A DNA stretch of 64,000 nucleotides from Oceanobacillus alkalisoli (GTDB taxonomy: Bacteria > Bacillota > Bacilli > Bacillales > Amphibacillaceae), in the NCBI RefSeq assembly GCF_021556485.1, contig NZ_JAKGBW010000004.1, forward strand, positions 124,001 to 188,000. Reading direction: 5' to 3'. The translations under genes were made by a program, and so were the position numbers. Shown piece by piece: positions 26,551 to 34,879 of the stretch. The notes beneath the pieces are model-generated. The model was not told the origin of the DNA. It worked only from the letters and a program-made list of their open reading frames with translations, and searched no databases. Each line of letters starts with the position of its first letter. The first letter of the stretch is position 1.

Positions 26551-27104
26551 GCCATATCACCTTTGCTTTATCGTTTTTTACGATAAAAAACTTGTCAGTA
26601 TCTTTAGTTTGCTCGTTTGTACGCTACTCATTACACTTCATTACAAAAAAGCAAAATCAAAGATCCGACAAGTCGAAAATATAATATAAACAATCTAACT
26701 GGAACATGCAAGTTTAAAAATCACGCTACGAAATCACATAATATTGAGACAAATCTGCCGATGAATATTGGTATAGAAATAATCTTCATGAATAGGGCTG
26801 AAGAGACCGAGGATCTTGGGGTTGATAGCTTCCATGTAATAAGCTGGGGGACTTGTTTTTTTATTCAGAGTAAATTTTTGGTGGGATATAGAATCTTATT
26901 ACCCAAATTAGATTAAAGATAGGGCCTTCGGGTGTTGATAGGCTCTGCCCGAACAAAACAGAATCGTCTTTAAACAGGCGATTAGAGCGCTTCTATATAC
27001 CCGAACGTAACCAATTTTGGATTAAATCGTCGTTTAGAAGCCCTTTAAACTCCCGAACGTATTCTAATCCAGATCAAACGGGCGCTTGAGAACTCCTATT
27101 AAAT
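26551..27104. other. Intergenic space without a convincing gene
   Basis: AT-rich DNA upstream of the NRAMP-like gene. The frame 26617-26916 (99 codons) begins with a TTG lacking a ribosome site and encodes an unremarkable basic peptide; I do not accept it as a gene. The part at 26925-27090 contains CCCGAAC, GGCGATTAGAG, CCCGAACG and AAACGGGCGCTTGAGAA, which makes it a relative of the degenerate repeat at 7590-7800. Confidence 0.5.
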
Positions 27105-27157
27105 AAAAAAGGCGAGTAAAATCATCCATTGATGACTTTACCCGCTTTTTTCGTTTG
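27105..27157 (-). terminator. Terminator after metQ
   Basis: On the minus strand AAAAAAGCGGGTAAAGTCATC pairs imperfectly with GATGATTTTACTCGCC around a short loop and is followed by TTTTTTATTT. It closes the SAM-riboswitch operon. Confidence 0.85.
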
Positions 27158-27183
27158 TTTATCATAAGATTCAACTCAAATTC

Positions 27184-28002
27184 TTACCACCCAGTAAGAA
27201 TAGATCCTTGGTATGTTTCCTCGACGAATTGTTCAACCTCTTCAGATTGGTAAATGTCGATGAACTGTTGAACGGCTGGGTCGTCTTCGTTTTCTGCGCG
27301 AACGGCAATTAGGTTAACGAATGTGGAGTCTTGCTCGATGAAGATGGAGTCTTCACCAGGTACAAGTCCTGCATCCATTGCAAAGTTCGAGTTGATTGCT
27401 GCGATATCCACTTCGCCAAGCTGACGCGGGATTTGAGCTGGATCAAGCTCAATGAATTCATAGTTATGTTCGTTTTCCGCAATATCATTGACCGTAGCGT
27501 TCACGCCGAGTCCTTCTTCTAGCGTGATTAAGCCAGCTTGTTCGAATAATAATAACGCACGTCCACTGTTTGTCGGGTCACTTGGTAAAGCAATACTTGC
27601 ACCGTCTTCTAAATCCGCGATATCCGTTATTTTATCAGAATAAATTCCCATTGGGAATGTTACCGTGTCTGCTACTTTTACTAAATCTAGTCCACGTTCT
27701 TCATTCATATGATCAAAAAATGGCTCGGTTTGGAAACTGTTGAGATCAAGTTCCTCTTCTGATAGACTCACGTTCGGCATGACATAGTCACTGAATGATA
27801 CAATTTCAATCGTTAAATCTTCTTCTGCTGCAAGCTCTTTTACTTTTTCTAAAATTTCTTCATGTGGTCCTGCTGTTACTCCAACGGTGAGCTTGCCGTC
27901 TTCCAGTAAACCTTCCGCTGCTTCATCGTCCGAGCCGCCGCCACAAGCAGCGAATAGAACGAACACACTTGCAAGAATTGCTGTCAATAATATTTTTTTC
28001 AT
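27184..28002 (-). CDS. metQ: MetQ-type substrate-binding lipoprotein (NlpA family)
   Basis: Extracytoplasmic binding protein for a MetNP ABC importer. Signal peptide with lipobox FAAC, Cys about residue 20, then the NlpA fold: LTVGVTAGPHEEILEKVK, ELDLNSFQTEPFF-type substrate region, DPTNSGRALLLFEQAGLI and INSNFAMDAGLVPGED. It would bind L- or D-methionine or a close analogue. Unusually it is the last gene of the operon and is separated from metN and metP by two oxidoreductase genes. The spacing to the upstream dehydrogenase gene is only 18 bases, so cotranscription is very likely. Confidence 0.93.
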   Translation of the reverse strand: MKKILLTAILASVFVLFAACGGGSDDEAAEGLLEDGKLTVGVTAGPHEEILEKVKELAAEEDLTIEIVSFSDYVMPNVSLSEEELDLNSFQTEPFFDHMNEERGLDLVKVADTVTFPMGIYSDKITDIADLEDGASIALPSDPTNSGRALLLFEQAGLITLEEGLGVNATVNDIAENEHNYEFIELDPAQIPRQLGEVDIAAINSNFAMDAGLVPGEDSIFIEQDSTFVNLIAVRAENEDDPAVQQFIDIYQSEEVEQFVEETYQGSILTGW

Positions 28003-28020
28003 TTACTTTCCCTCATTCTT

Positions 28021-29106
28021 TCACTTTTTATTTTCGACATGGAAGATTGCTTTTTCCAAGATGTCTTCTGTTACTTTTTCCTCCATTAAATGGATTGATT
28101 CTTGCGGAAGTAAAATCTTTTTCATTATTCTTCCCAAAATTTCCGCGTCATGTATATCTACGGCTAAATCTTTTAATGATGTTGGAAAATCCCATTCTTC
28201 GTAGTACTCGAGAAGTTTGTTGAGTTCATCCTCTTTTCCCTCAATCGCGAGCTGAACTAACGTACCGTAAGCAACGATTGATCCGTGGAGGAAATCTTTC
28301 ATACTTGGAGCTTCCGTTAAGCCGTTATGAACCGAGTGGGCACCGGCAATCCGGCCTGCTTTTTCCCCGAATCCGCCGACCATGCCGCCTGTCATAATGA
28401 TTGTTTCGATAACACGAATAAGCGCATCTGTCACTTTCTTTTCAGAGACGGATTCGAGTGCAGCTTTCCCGTCTTTCAGTAAAATATCACGGCATGCAAG
28501 TGCTGCAAATTGGGAAACTTGCAGCCAAACAGGCAGCTCCTCATCCTTGTAAAAGCGGCGGACTAACGCATCTGCTTCATAATATTTTGCCAGCGTGTCA
28601 CCGATACCTGCTTTCAAATATTCAATCGGTGAAGCGGCGATAATCGCTGGTTCTATGAGGACAAGTGTGTTCGCTAATGGAAACTCTGTATAGTGAGAAT
28701 GGGTTCCGTCTGCTTCATAGAAAACACTTAGCGGTGTCCAGGCTGCACATGTCGCTGCGATTGTCGGAATGAGAACCGACTTGATGCCAGCTTGTACGGC
28801 TGCTGCCTTTGCAATATCAAGAGCTGTTCCTCCACCGATTCCGATGACGGCATCGACTGCTTCGCGTTTATACAGCGTTGCTAGTTGTTCTACTGTTTCT
28901 AAGGTACAAGGTCCATCAACGAAAGTTATTGCGGAACGACTGAGTTCTTCTGGCAGATACGGTGAAGCGGCCTCCCAGGCCTTTCTTCCACTTACGATAT
29001 GAATATTTTTTATATCTAAAGCTGCAAGACGTGTCGGTAATTCTTTTAAAACATCGGCTCCAATCCGGTAATGACCTGGTGCGCCTTTTACAATTGCTGA
29101 AGTCAT
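28021..29106 (-). CDS. Iron-containing alcohol dehydrogenase family, HcxA/YbdH-like 2-oxoacid reductase
   Basis: GldA-type dehydrogenase of 361 residues. VIGIGGGTALDIAKAAA binds the nicotinamide nucleotide. PTIAATCAAWTPLSVFYEA is nearly the same block as in E. coli YbdH (HcxA, hydroxycarboxylate dehydrogenase A). Metal ligands are likely the Asp in GIGDTLAKYYEA and the His residues in AGAHSVHNGL and DFLHGSIVAYG. HcxA reduces 2-oxo acids to 2-hydroxy acids and its gene neighbours the methionine aminotransferase gene ybdL. Here the gene lies inside a SAM-riboswitch operon, so 2-oxo-4-methylthiobutanoate is the best substrate guess (inference). AAGGAG stands before the ATG. Confidence 0.85.
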   Translation of the reverse strand: MTSAIVKGAPGHYRIGADVLKELPTRLAALDIKNIHIVSGRKAWEAASPYLPEELSRSAITFVDGPCTLETVEQLATLYKREAVDAVIGIGGGTALDIAKAAAVQAGIKSVLIPTIAATCAAWTPLSVFYEADGTHSHYTEFPLANTLVLIEPAIIAASPIEYLKAGIGDTLAKYYEADALVRRFYKDEELPVWLQVSQFAALACRDILLKDGKAALESVSEKKVTDALIRVIETIIMTGGMVGGFGEKAGRIAGAHSVHNGLTEAPSMKDFLHGSIVAYGTLVQLAIEGKEDELNKLLEYYEEWDFPTSLKDLAVDIHDAEILGRIMKKILLPQESIHLMEEKVTEDILEKAIFHVENKK

Positions 29107-29135
29107 GCTAACGGTCTCCTTTTCGCTCTCTTCGC

Positions 29136-30281
29136 TTAATCTTTCACAATATGAATATTGCGGGCTGCTTTCACACTAGATGCACCTGCAAGAGCAAGGG
29201 ATGATCTCGACTGCTGAATAAAGTTGGTGAGTACTTTTTCAACTCCAGCTTGTCCGCCGAGAGCTAAACCATATGCATAAGGTCTGCCGAGTAAGACGGC
29301 GTCCGCACCGAGCACAAGTGCTTTCACGACATCTGCGCCGCGGCGAATCCCACTATCGATTAAAATTGGAACTTCTCCCCCTGCTTCTTCCAGAATGGCA
29401 GGAAGCGCGTCAATGCTAGAGATAACGCCATCCAGCTGCCGGCCACCATGGTTTGAGACGATAATGCCATCAACACCACTTTCAATTGCAAGTCTTGCAT
29501 CTGTCGGGTGCAAGATTCCTTTTAGTAAAATTGGAAGGGACGTGCGTTTCTTCAGCTCGGCAACATGCTTCCAGCTTAGTGTCGGATGATAAATATTTTG
29601 CAAAATCTCTTCCACAACAGATGCCTCATCGTCCTGCTTTAAAGTGGAGCGGAAGACTTCATCTGTAATATAATTCGCTTTCCCGTAACCTGCTTTCAGC
29701 GGGGAGAAACGGTTGCTCATATCTTCTTCACGCCAGCCAAACATTGTCGTATCAACCGTTAGAACGATTGCTTGATAGCCTGCTTCTTCTGCACGTTTTA
29801 CCATATTAAAGGAAATAGCTTCGTTATTGGACCAGTACAGCTGGAACCATTTCGGACTATTTCCTGAAACTTCCTTTACTTCCTCGATCGAGTAACTGGA
29901 AACGGTGCTTTGGATATAAGGTACATCCAGTTTTGCAGCTGCTTTTGCAACCGCAAGTTCTGCCTCTTCATGCGTTGTTTTAAGCATCCCGATCGGAGCA
30001 AGCAAGAATGGATGACGGTACGTATGACCAAATAATTCTATAGTCGTGTCCACATTCGAAACATCATTTAAATATTGGGGAACAATCGAATACTTCTCGA
30101 ACGATGCGATGTTTTTCCGCAATGTCTCCTCCCCTCCGCCTCCAGAACGGGTGTAGCCAAATGCGTTTTTCGACATTTTCTCTTTCGCTTTTGCCTCTAA
30201 CTCTTCCACACGAAAAGGAAAGTCTTCCTCTATCTCCAAGTTCGCAATAAATGCGTCTGTCGTCTTTGTCGTAGTCGTCAA
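29136..30281 (-). CDS. FMN-dependent 2-hydroxyacid oxidase/dehydrogenase family
   Basis: Member of the glycolate oxidase, lactate oxidase and mandelate dehydrogenase family, 381 residues. FLLAPIGMLKTTHEEAELAV begins the barrel, IQSTVSSYSIEEV and WFQLYW hold FMN contacts, LLKGILHPTDARLAIESG supplies the Lys, and SNHGGRQLDGV contains the catalytic His and Arg. IDSGIRRGADVVKALVLGAD and LLGRPYAYGLA bind the phosphate. The family oxidises L-2-hydroxy acids to 2-oxo acids. The substrate cannot be read from sequence, but the S-box operon suggests 2-hydroxy-4-methylthiobutanoate; animal L-2-hydroxyacid oxidase, same family, is known to act on it. The start is TTG with AGAGGTC close upstream. Confidence 0.88.
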   Translation of the reverse strand: MTTTTKTTDAFIANLEIEEDFPFRVEELEAKAKEKMSKNAFGYTRSGGGGEETLRKNIASFEKYSIVPQYLNDVSNVDTTIELFGHTYRHPFLLAPIGMLKTTHEEAELAVAKAAAKLDVPYIQSTVSSYSIEEVKEVSGNSPKWFQLYWSNNEAISFNMVKRAEEAGYQAIVLTVDTTMFGWREEDMSNRFSPLKAGYGKANYITDEVFRSTLKQDDEASVVEEILQNIYHPTLSWKHVAELKKRTSLPILLKGILHPTDARLAIESGVDGIIVSNHGGRQLDGVISSIDALPAILEEAGGEVPILIDSGIRRGADVVKALVLGADAVLLGRPYAYGLALGGQAGVEKVLTNFIQQSRSSLALAGASSVKAARNIHIVKD

Positions 30282-30320
30282 GACCTCTCCCCCCTTAAAA
30301 GTTGAGCTTTCTTCTTCCCA

Positions 30321-30983
30321 TTAATCCTTCTTGAGACGTGCAGCAATCCGGTTACCGAGAGACTGGATTCCTTGAACAAGGATGATCAAGATAAAGACCG
30401 TCGCATACATGACGTCCACTTCATAACGCAAGTGACCGAAACGATATGCCAAGTCACCGAGTCCGCCTGCTCCAACGAGGCCGGCCATTGCGGTTGCACC
30501 GATCAAGCTGATTGTTACAATCGTTAAGCCTAAGATGATCGATGGACGGGCTTCCCGGAGCATGACGCTCCAAATAATTTTATGCGTTTTAATCCCCATT
30601 GCTTTATATGCTTCAATAATTCCGCTATCTACTTCAAGGAGCGAGCTTTCCAGTAAGCGTGCAAGGTATGGCGCTGTATAAATAACAAGCGGCACGATAA
30701 CGCCTTGTACTCCAATTGTTGTTCCGACCAAGAATTTTGTAAATGGCAGGATGAAGAATAATAAAATAATAAACGGAATCGAGCGGACGATGTTAATTAC
30801 TAAGTTCAGGAATTGATAGACGAACTTATTTTCCAATGATTGGCCTGGTCGCGTCAGCACAACGAGTATTCCTAATGGCACTCCGATTAAGATCGCGAAA
30901 AACAGTGAGATGATGACCATTTGAAATGTTTCCATGACGGCTTGTCCAATAATTGGCAGCCATTGTTCGATAAAGTTTCCCAT
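30321..30983 (-). CDS. metP: Methionine ABC transporter permease
   Basis: Permease subunit (MetI/MetP type) of 220 residues with five to six membrane helices. VIISLFFAILIGVPLGILVV starts the transporter domain. The EAYKAMGIKTHKIIWSVMLREARP block, with the EAA motif, is the contact site for MetN. GLVGAGGLGDLAYRFG is the usual C-terminal signature. It stands directly after the metN stop and 39 bases before the oxidase gene. Confidence 0.94.
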   Translation of the reverse strand: MGNFIEQWLPIIGQAVMETFQMVIISLFFAILIGVPLGILVVLTRPGQSLENKFVYQFLNLVINIVRSIPFIILLFFILPFTKFLVGTTIGVQGVIVPLVIYTAPYLARLLESSLLEVDSGIIEAYKAMGIKTHKIIWSVMLREARPSIILGLTIVTISLIGATAMAGLVGAGGLGDLAYRFGHLRYEVDVMYATVFILIILVQGIQSLGNRIAARLKKD

Positions 30984-30984
30984 T

Positions 30985-32001
30985 TTATTCTCCCTCCACT
31001 TCTTCTGTCGCGACCCCTTGTTCGTTTAAGAACTTCAAGGAGGCGTTGATTTGTTCCGGTTCGCCGATAAGATGAAGGATCAAATTTCCGACGATACCGT
31101 TTTTCAATTCCATAATATTTGCCGTTAAAATATTCGGCTTTACGTTAAACTTTTCAATTACTTGTGCGAGCAGCGGCTCCCCAGCACTTTCCCCGATAAA
31201 GGTCAGGCTTGTCACCGTACCATTTAGTTTCAATTGGCTGATGAGGGATGCAGATAATTTACGCTGCGAAATGGTATCTAAAAACCGCTTTGTCGTTTTA
31301 TGACGAGGATCGGTGAATAATTCGATGGTGGAGCGCTGTTCGACAATTTCCCCATTTTCTAGAACCGTTACACCGTCACAAATCTTCTGGATTACACTCA
31401 TCTCATGGGTAATGAGTAAGATCGTTATTCCAAGTTCTTCATTAATCTTAAGGAGTAAATCAAGAATGGAATTGGTTGTTTCGGGGTCAAGGGCACTTGT
31501 CGCTTCGTCACTCAGCAGAATTTCCGGTTCCTGTGATAATGCACGCGCAATGGCGACCCGTTGCTTTTGTCCACCAGAGAGTTGAGATGGGTAATTGTTC
31601 TTTCTGTCTCCTAAATCAACAATCTCCAAATATTTTTCGACACGTTTCTTCACTTCTTCTTTGTTGTAGCCGAGAAGTTTAAGCGGAGTTGCCACGTTCT
31701 CATAAACGGTGGCAGTCTTCATCAAATTGAAATGCTGGAAAATCATGCCGATCTTCTGTCGTGTTTTCCGCAAGTTTTCATTTGATAAAGCTGTTAGCTC
31801 TGTACCATTGATCGTTACCGTTCCGCTGTTTGGCTTTTCCAGTAAATTGACGAGCCGGATCAACGTACTTTTTCCTGCACCACTGTAACCAATGACACCG
31901 TGGATTTCACCTTTTTCCACATGAAGGCTGACATTATTGACTGCTGCCACATCCCCATTCTTAGATGGGAATATCTTCGTGATGTTATCTAATTTGATCA
32001 T
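30985..32001 (-). CDS. metN: Methionine ABC transporter ATPase
   Basis: ATP-binding subunit of the methionine importer. Walker A GYSGAGKST (about 38-46), signature LSGGQKQRVAIARAL, Walker B EILLSDEATSALD and the H-loop LITHEMSVIQ are intact. Residues about 250-338 form the NIL domain (LTFIGESAGEPLLAQVIEKF and onward), which in E. coli MetN binds methionine and shuts down transport. It is the first gene after the SAM riboswitch; AAGGGAAAG sequences before the ATG give only a moderate ribosome site. Confidence 0.95.
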   Translation of the reverse strand: MIKLDNITKIFPSKNGDVAAVNNVSLHVEKGEIHGVIGYSGAGKSTLIRLVNLLEKPNSGTVTINGTELTALSNENLRKTRQKIGMIFQHFNLMKTATVYENVATPLKLLGYNKEEVKKRVEKYLEIVDLGDRKNNYPSQLSGGQKQRVAIARALSQEPEILLSDEATSALDPETTNSILDLLLKINEELGITILLITHEMSVIQKICDGVTVLENGEIVEQRSTIELFTDPRHKTTKRFLDTISQRKLSASLISQLKLNGTVTSLTFIGESAGEPLLAQVIEKFNVKPNILTANIMELKNGIVGNLILHLIGEPEQINASLKFLNEQGVATEEVEGE

Positions 32002-32063
32002 CTATCTATCTTTCCCTTCCAAATCGTCTCCAGATATAAAAATAGTCGGTGATACATTTTTTG

Positions 32064-32104
32064 TATTAAAATAGCCTCTCTTTTTTACAAAGAAAGAGAG
32101 GCTT
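32064..32104 (-). terminator. Intrinsic terminator of the SAM riboswitch
   Basis: On the minus strand AGCCTCTCTTTC pairs with AAAGAGAGGCT and is followed by a U-rich tail (UAUUUUAAU). It lies between the aptamer and metN, where S-box riboswitches stop transcription when SAM is bound. Confidence 0.88.
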
Positions 32105-32124
32105 GTATGTATGCAAGTTGTCCT

Positions 32125-32236
32125 CTCTCATCTTTCAAAACATGACGTTTTGCTGGAATTAGCACCTGTTTTATGTTGACCATAAAAAGGTTGCCGAGCT
32201 TCAACGGGCCAGTCCCTCAGCTACTCTTGATAAGAG
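32125..32236 (-). promoter_or_regulatory. SAM-I (S-box) riboswitch aptamer
   Basis: All main S-box blocks are present in order on the minus strand: P1 strand CTCTTATC, then GAGGGACTGGCCC, GAAGCTCGGCAACC, CAGGTGCTAATTCC and the closing P1 strand GATGAGAG, which pairs with the first over eight positions. It precedes a terminator and metN. It would turn the operon metN-metP-oxidase-dehydrogenase-metQ off at high SAM. Confidence 0.96.
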
Positions 32237-32288
32237 ATATAAGCTATTTAATTCTATTGATATAGAGTACAGCAAAAATCGTATTCCG

Positions 32289-33482
32289 TCAACTTTTAAT
32301 TTCTTCACCTTTTCGGTCAGGGAAAATATTCAGTTTTTCAATCCGTTCGATTGCTTCCTTCAAACGTGCTTCGTCAACGAGTAAGCCAACCCGGATATAA
32401 CCTTCCCCGTATGCACCGAAGCCATTTCCTGCAGCAACGGCCACATCCGCTTCGTCCAACAGCAAGTCGGCAAACTCTTCACTCGTATATTCTTCTGGAA
32501 CCGGCAGCCAAGCAAAGAACGATCCACTAGGAGCCTCTACTTCCCAGCCAATGCGTTTACATGCTGCAATTAATGTATTTCTCCTGTTCTCATATAACTC
32601 GACTAACCTTTTTACGCTTGACTGTTCCTCGGTTAAAGCAATTGCTGCCGCATGTTGTACAGCTGGGAACAGACTAACAAATAAATGGTCTTGCAAGAGA
32701 TTGATCGCTTCAATCATTTTCGCATTCCCGACCGCAAAGCCAACACGCCAGCCGGCCATATTATATGTTTTCGATAACGTATACAGCTCAATCCCGATAT
32801 CTTTCGCACCTGCTGCCTCAAGAAAACTAACCGGTTTCTTCCCATCAAAGCCAATCGCACCGTACGCAATATCATGAACGATTCCAATGCCGTGTTCCCG
32901 GCCTAGCTGTGCCGTCTTTTCGAAAAATTCCTTAGAAGCAATAGCTCCCGTAGGATTATTCGGATAATTTAAGTATAATAATTTCGCTTCTTCTAGCTGT
33001 TTCGGCGTTAGCTTGTCATAATCTGGCAGAAATGCATTTTCATGAAGTAATGGCATCACTTCATGCCGCACATTCGCAAGCTTCACACCAGACAGATAGT
33101 CTGGATAGCCAGGGTCCGGCAGTAACATCATCTCTCCTTCATTCATTAAGGCGAGGGGTAATTCGACTAAACCGATTTTTGTACCGAATAAAACAGCGAC
33201 TTCTGTTTCCGGGTCGAGTTCGACATTGTATTCCCGTTTATAAAAGTCAGCTGCTGCTTGCTTCAATTCCACTGTACCGCGAAACGGTGAGTATTGATGT
33301 GAATTTGGATCTGCCGCCGCTTTTTGTAAAGCTTCTACAATATGGGTTGGTGTCGGCTGATCTGGGTTCCCTTGCCCTAAATTAATAACATCGCGGCCTT
33401 CTGCATATGCTTTTGTCACTTTTTCTACGAGAGTTGCGAAAAATTGAACAGGCAACTCCTTTAAGCGATTCGAAAATTCCAT
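32289..33482 (-). CDS. mtnE: Methionine/KMTB aminotransferase MtnE-like
   Basis: PLP-dependent class I aminotransferase. INLGQGNPDQPTPTHI opens the fold, YLNYPNNPTGAIAS binds substrate and cofactor, TLSKTYNMAGWRVGF holds the Schiff-base Lys, and YIRVGLLVDEARL the carboxylate Arg. It resembles B. subtilis MtnE (YkrV), which makes methionine from 2-oxo-4-methylthiobutanoate with glutamine as donor. The neighbouring mtnU, for the omega-amidase that clears the product 2-oxoglutaramate, supports this. The frame starts at 33488, but AGAGG spacing favours the second ATG at 33482 (MEFSNRL). It ends just upstream of the riboswitch of the metN operon and is outside the control of that S-box. Confidence 0.85.
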   Translation of the reverse strand: MEFSNRLKELPVQFFATLVEKVTKAYAEGRDVINLGQGNPDQPTPTHIVEALQKAAADPNSHQYSPFRGTVELKQAAADFYKREYNVELDPETEVAVLFGTKIGLVELPLALMNEGEMMLLPDPGYPDYLSGVKLANVRHEVMPLLHENAFLPDYDKLTPKQLEEAKLLYLNYPNNPTGAIASKEFFEKTAQLGREHGIGIVHDIAYGAIGFDGKKPVSFLEAAGAKDIGIELYTLSKTYNMAGWRVGFAVGNAKMIEAINLLQDHLFVSLFPAVQHAAAIALTEEQSSVKRLVELYENRRNTLIAACKRIGWEVEAPSGSFFAWLPVPEEYTSEEFADLLLDEADVAVAAGNGFGAYGEGYIRVGLLVDEARLKEAIERIEKLNIFPDRKGEEIKS

Positions 33483-33607
33483 TGACATAACCTCTTTATT
33501 CGTTTATTTACTCAATTTTTGCGCCATGAAATAACTAATTATTCCTTTATAAAGCTGTTGATTACTTTCATACAGCGTAAGTGTCCAAAACTCTCTTCTG
33601 GAGGTCC

Positions 33608-33722
33608 GCAGTCCAGACACTTCTCGCACCTGCTGAGCGGCCGGCAAGCCCCCTCGCGCTATCGCGCTGCGGGGTCTCGCCAGGCCTATCCTCCCGCAGA
33701 AGTCTCGAGGTGTCTGGACTGC
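33608..33722 (-). repeat. GACCCCGCAG-core hairpin repeat, copy A
   Basis: Noncoding element in the 530-bp gap between mtnU and mtnE. Its ends are perfectly complementary over 13 bases: GCAGTCCAGACAC (33608-33620) and GTGTCTGGACTGC (33710-33722). The minus-strand core contains GGCGAGACCCCGCAGCGCG. It is a relative of copies at 17275 and 33821, with a different end stem. Confidence 0.75.
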
Positions 33723-33820
33723 TCCCAGGAAAGGTCGAATTTAGATTACTGTTTAATATTCCAGGAGTTGAATCCTTATCGCGACGGAATAATTTCTATT
33801 TAAAATAACCGTCTTACCAG

Positions 33821-33943
33821 TTCAGTTGCCCGGTGGACGGTGACTCCTGCGGGAACAGCACGAGCCTGGAGACCCCGCAGGGCGGCAGCCCGAGGAGCTC
33901 CGGCAGTGCCTAAGGATGCGCATCCGTCCACCGAGCAACTGAA
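33821..33943 (+). repeat. GACCCCGCAG-core hairpin repeat, copy B
   Basis: Second element in the same gap, in the opposite orientation to copy A. TTCAGTTGCCCGGTGGACGG (33821-33840) pairs with CCGTCCACCGAGCAACTGAA (33924-33943) over 20 positions with one mismatch. The core has GACTCCTGCGGGAACAGC and GGAGACCCCGCAGG. Confidence 0.75.
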
Positions 33944-34012
33944 CGGTGATTAGAGAGCATTTCAAGAGAATGAGCAAATTATTTACGCTGTATGAAAGCA
34001 ACAGGCAGTTTA

Positions 34013-34801
34013 TTAATATAATTCCGGGACACGGCTTTCAAAAATTGGAACGCTTTTTCTTACTTCTGTTACTCTTTCTGGATGGATGGTGCCTCGTAAT
34101 GTTTCTTCTTTATCTTCTGAACCTTTTGCTAGTACGTCGCCCCAGGGGTCAACAATTAGAGAAGCTCCGGTATATTCAACTCCGTTTAATGTACCGACAT
34201 TGTTGGATGATACGACATACATCTGATTTTCAATCGCACGGGCTAGTTGCAGGCTGACCCAATGATTCGTCCGTGGTTTCGGCCATTCGGCAGGGATGAA
34301 TAATACTTGTGCCCCGTCCAAAGCTAACTTTCGCGCGAGCTCAGGGAAACGCAGGTCATAACAAATGATGACACCCATGCGGATTCCATCCAGTTCAAAG
34401 GTCTGGACTTTTTCCTTGCCGCCCGTTAAAAATCCTGGTTCATTCAACATTGGAACGAGGTGCATTTTACTATATTTATAAATGAGATTGCCAGTACGAT
34501 CAAAGACGAGACTTGTATTATACAGTTCATCATTTACTTTGTTGGCAATCGAGCCACCGATGATATTGATGTTATGTTCCTTCGCTAAGTCACTTAAAAA
34601 CGTTTTAGTAGGCTCCAACGCTTCGTCTGCAATGGTCTGGAGCTCCTCTAACACATACGAGGTCGTCCACATTTCAGGCAGTAGGATAAGGTCTGGTTTA
34701 TCATTTTTCACTTCCGATTCAACCCAGCGCCTCACTTTCTCCCGGTTATCCTGCGGGGAACCCGGTACAAGTTCCATTTGGTAAACTGCAACTTTCATCA
34801 T
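34013..34801 (-). CDS. mtnU: Omega-amidase MtnU-like, nitrilase superfamily
   Basis: Carbon-nitrogen hydrolase that probably converts 2-oxoglutaramate, left after glutamine-dependent transamination by MtnE, to 2-oxoglutarate and ammonia. Catalytic triad: Glu in LILLPEMWTTSYVL, Lys in YKYSKMHLVP, Cys in GVIICYDLRFPEL. It resembles B. subtilis MtnU (YkrU). The frame begins at 34807, but AAAGGGG is best spaced from the ATG pair at 34801/34798 (MMKVAVYQME). It is upstream of mtnE on the same strand, separated by two hairpin repeats. Confidence 0.88.
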   Translation of the reverse strand: MMKVAVYQMELVPGSPQDNREKVRRWVESEVKNDKPDLILLPEMWTTSYVLEELQTIADEALEPTKTFLSDLAKEHNINIIGGSIANKVNDELYNTSLVFDRTGNLIYKYSKMHLVPMLNEPGFLTGGKEKVQTFELDGIRMGVIICYDLRFPELARKLALDGAQVLFIPAEWPKPRTNHWVSLQLARAIENQMYVVSSNNVGTLNGVEYTGASLIVDPWGDVLAKGSEDKEETLRGTIHPERVTEVRKSVPIFESRVPELY

Positions 34802-34846
34802 ATCCATCCCCTTTCAAATATATATCATATTAGCATACTTATACAT

Positions 34847-34878
34847 AAAAAACATGGACGGGGGTAGGGTCCATGTTT
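34847..34878 (-). terminator. Terminator hairpin, left copy of a 32-bp direct repeat
   Basis: AACATGGAC and GTCCATGTT form a perfect stem, with a T run on the minus-strand side. The same 32 bases occur at 36128-36159. This copy lies downstream of the Rpn gene. Confidence 0.8.
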
Positions 34879-34879
34879 G

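Noticed and set aside
26617-26916. 99-codon plus-strand frame in the gap upstream of the NRAMP-like gene
   Set aside because: It starts with TTG without a ribosome site, has unremarkable composition and partly overlaps likely upstream control DNA of the oxoprolinase operon.
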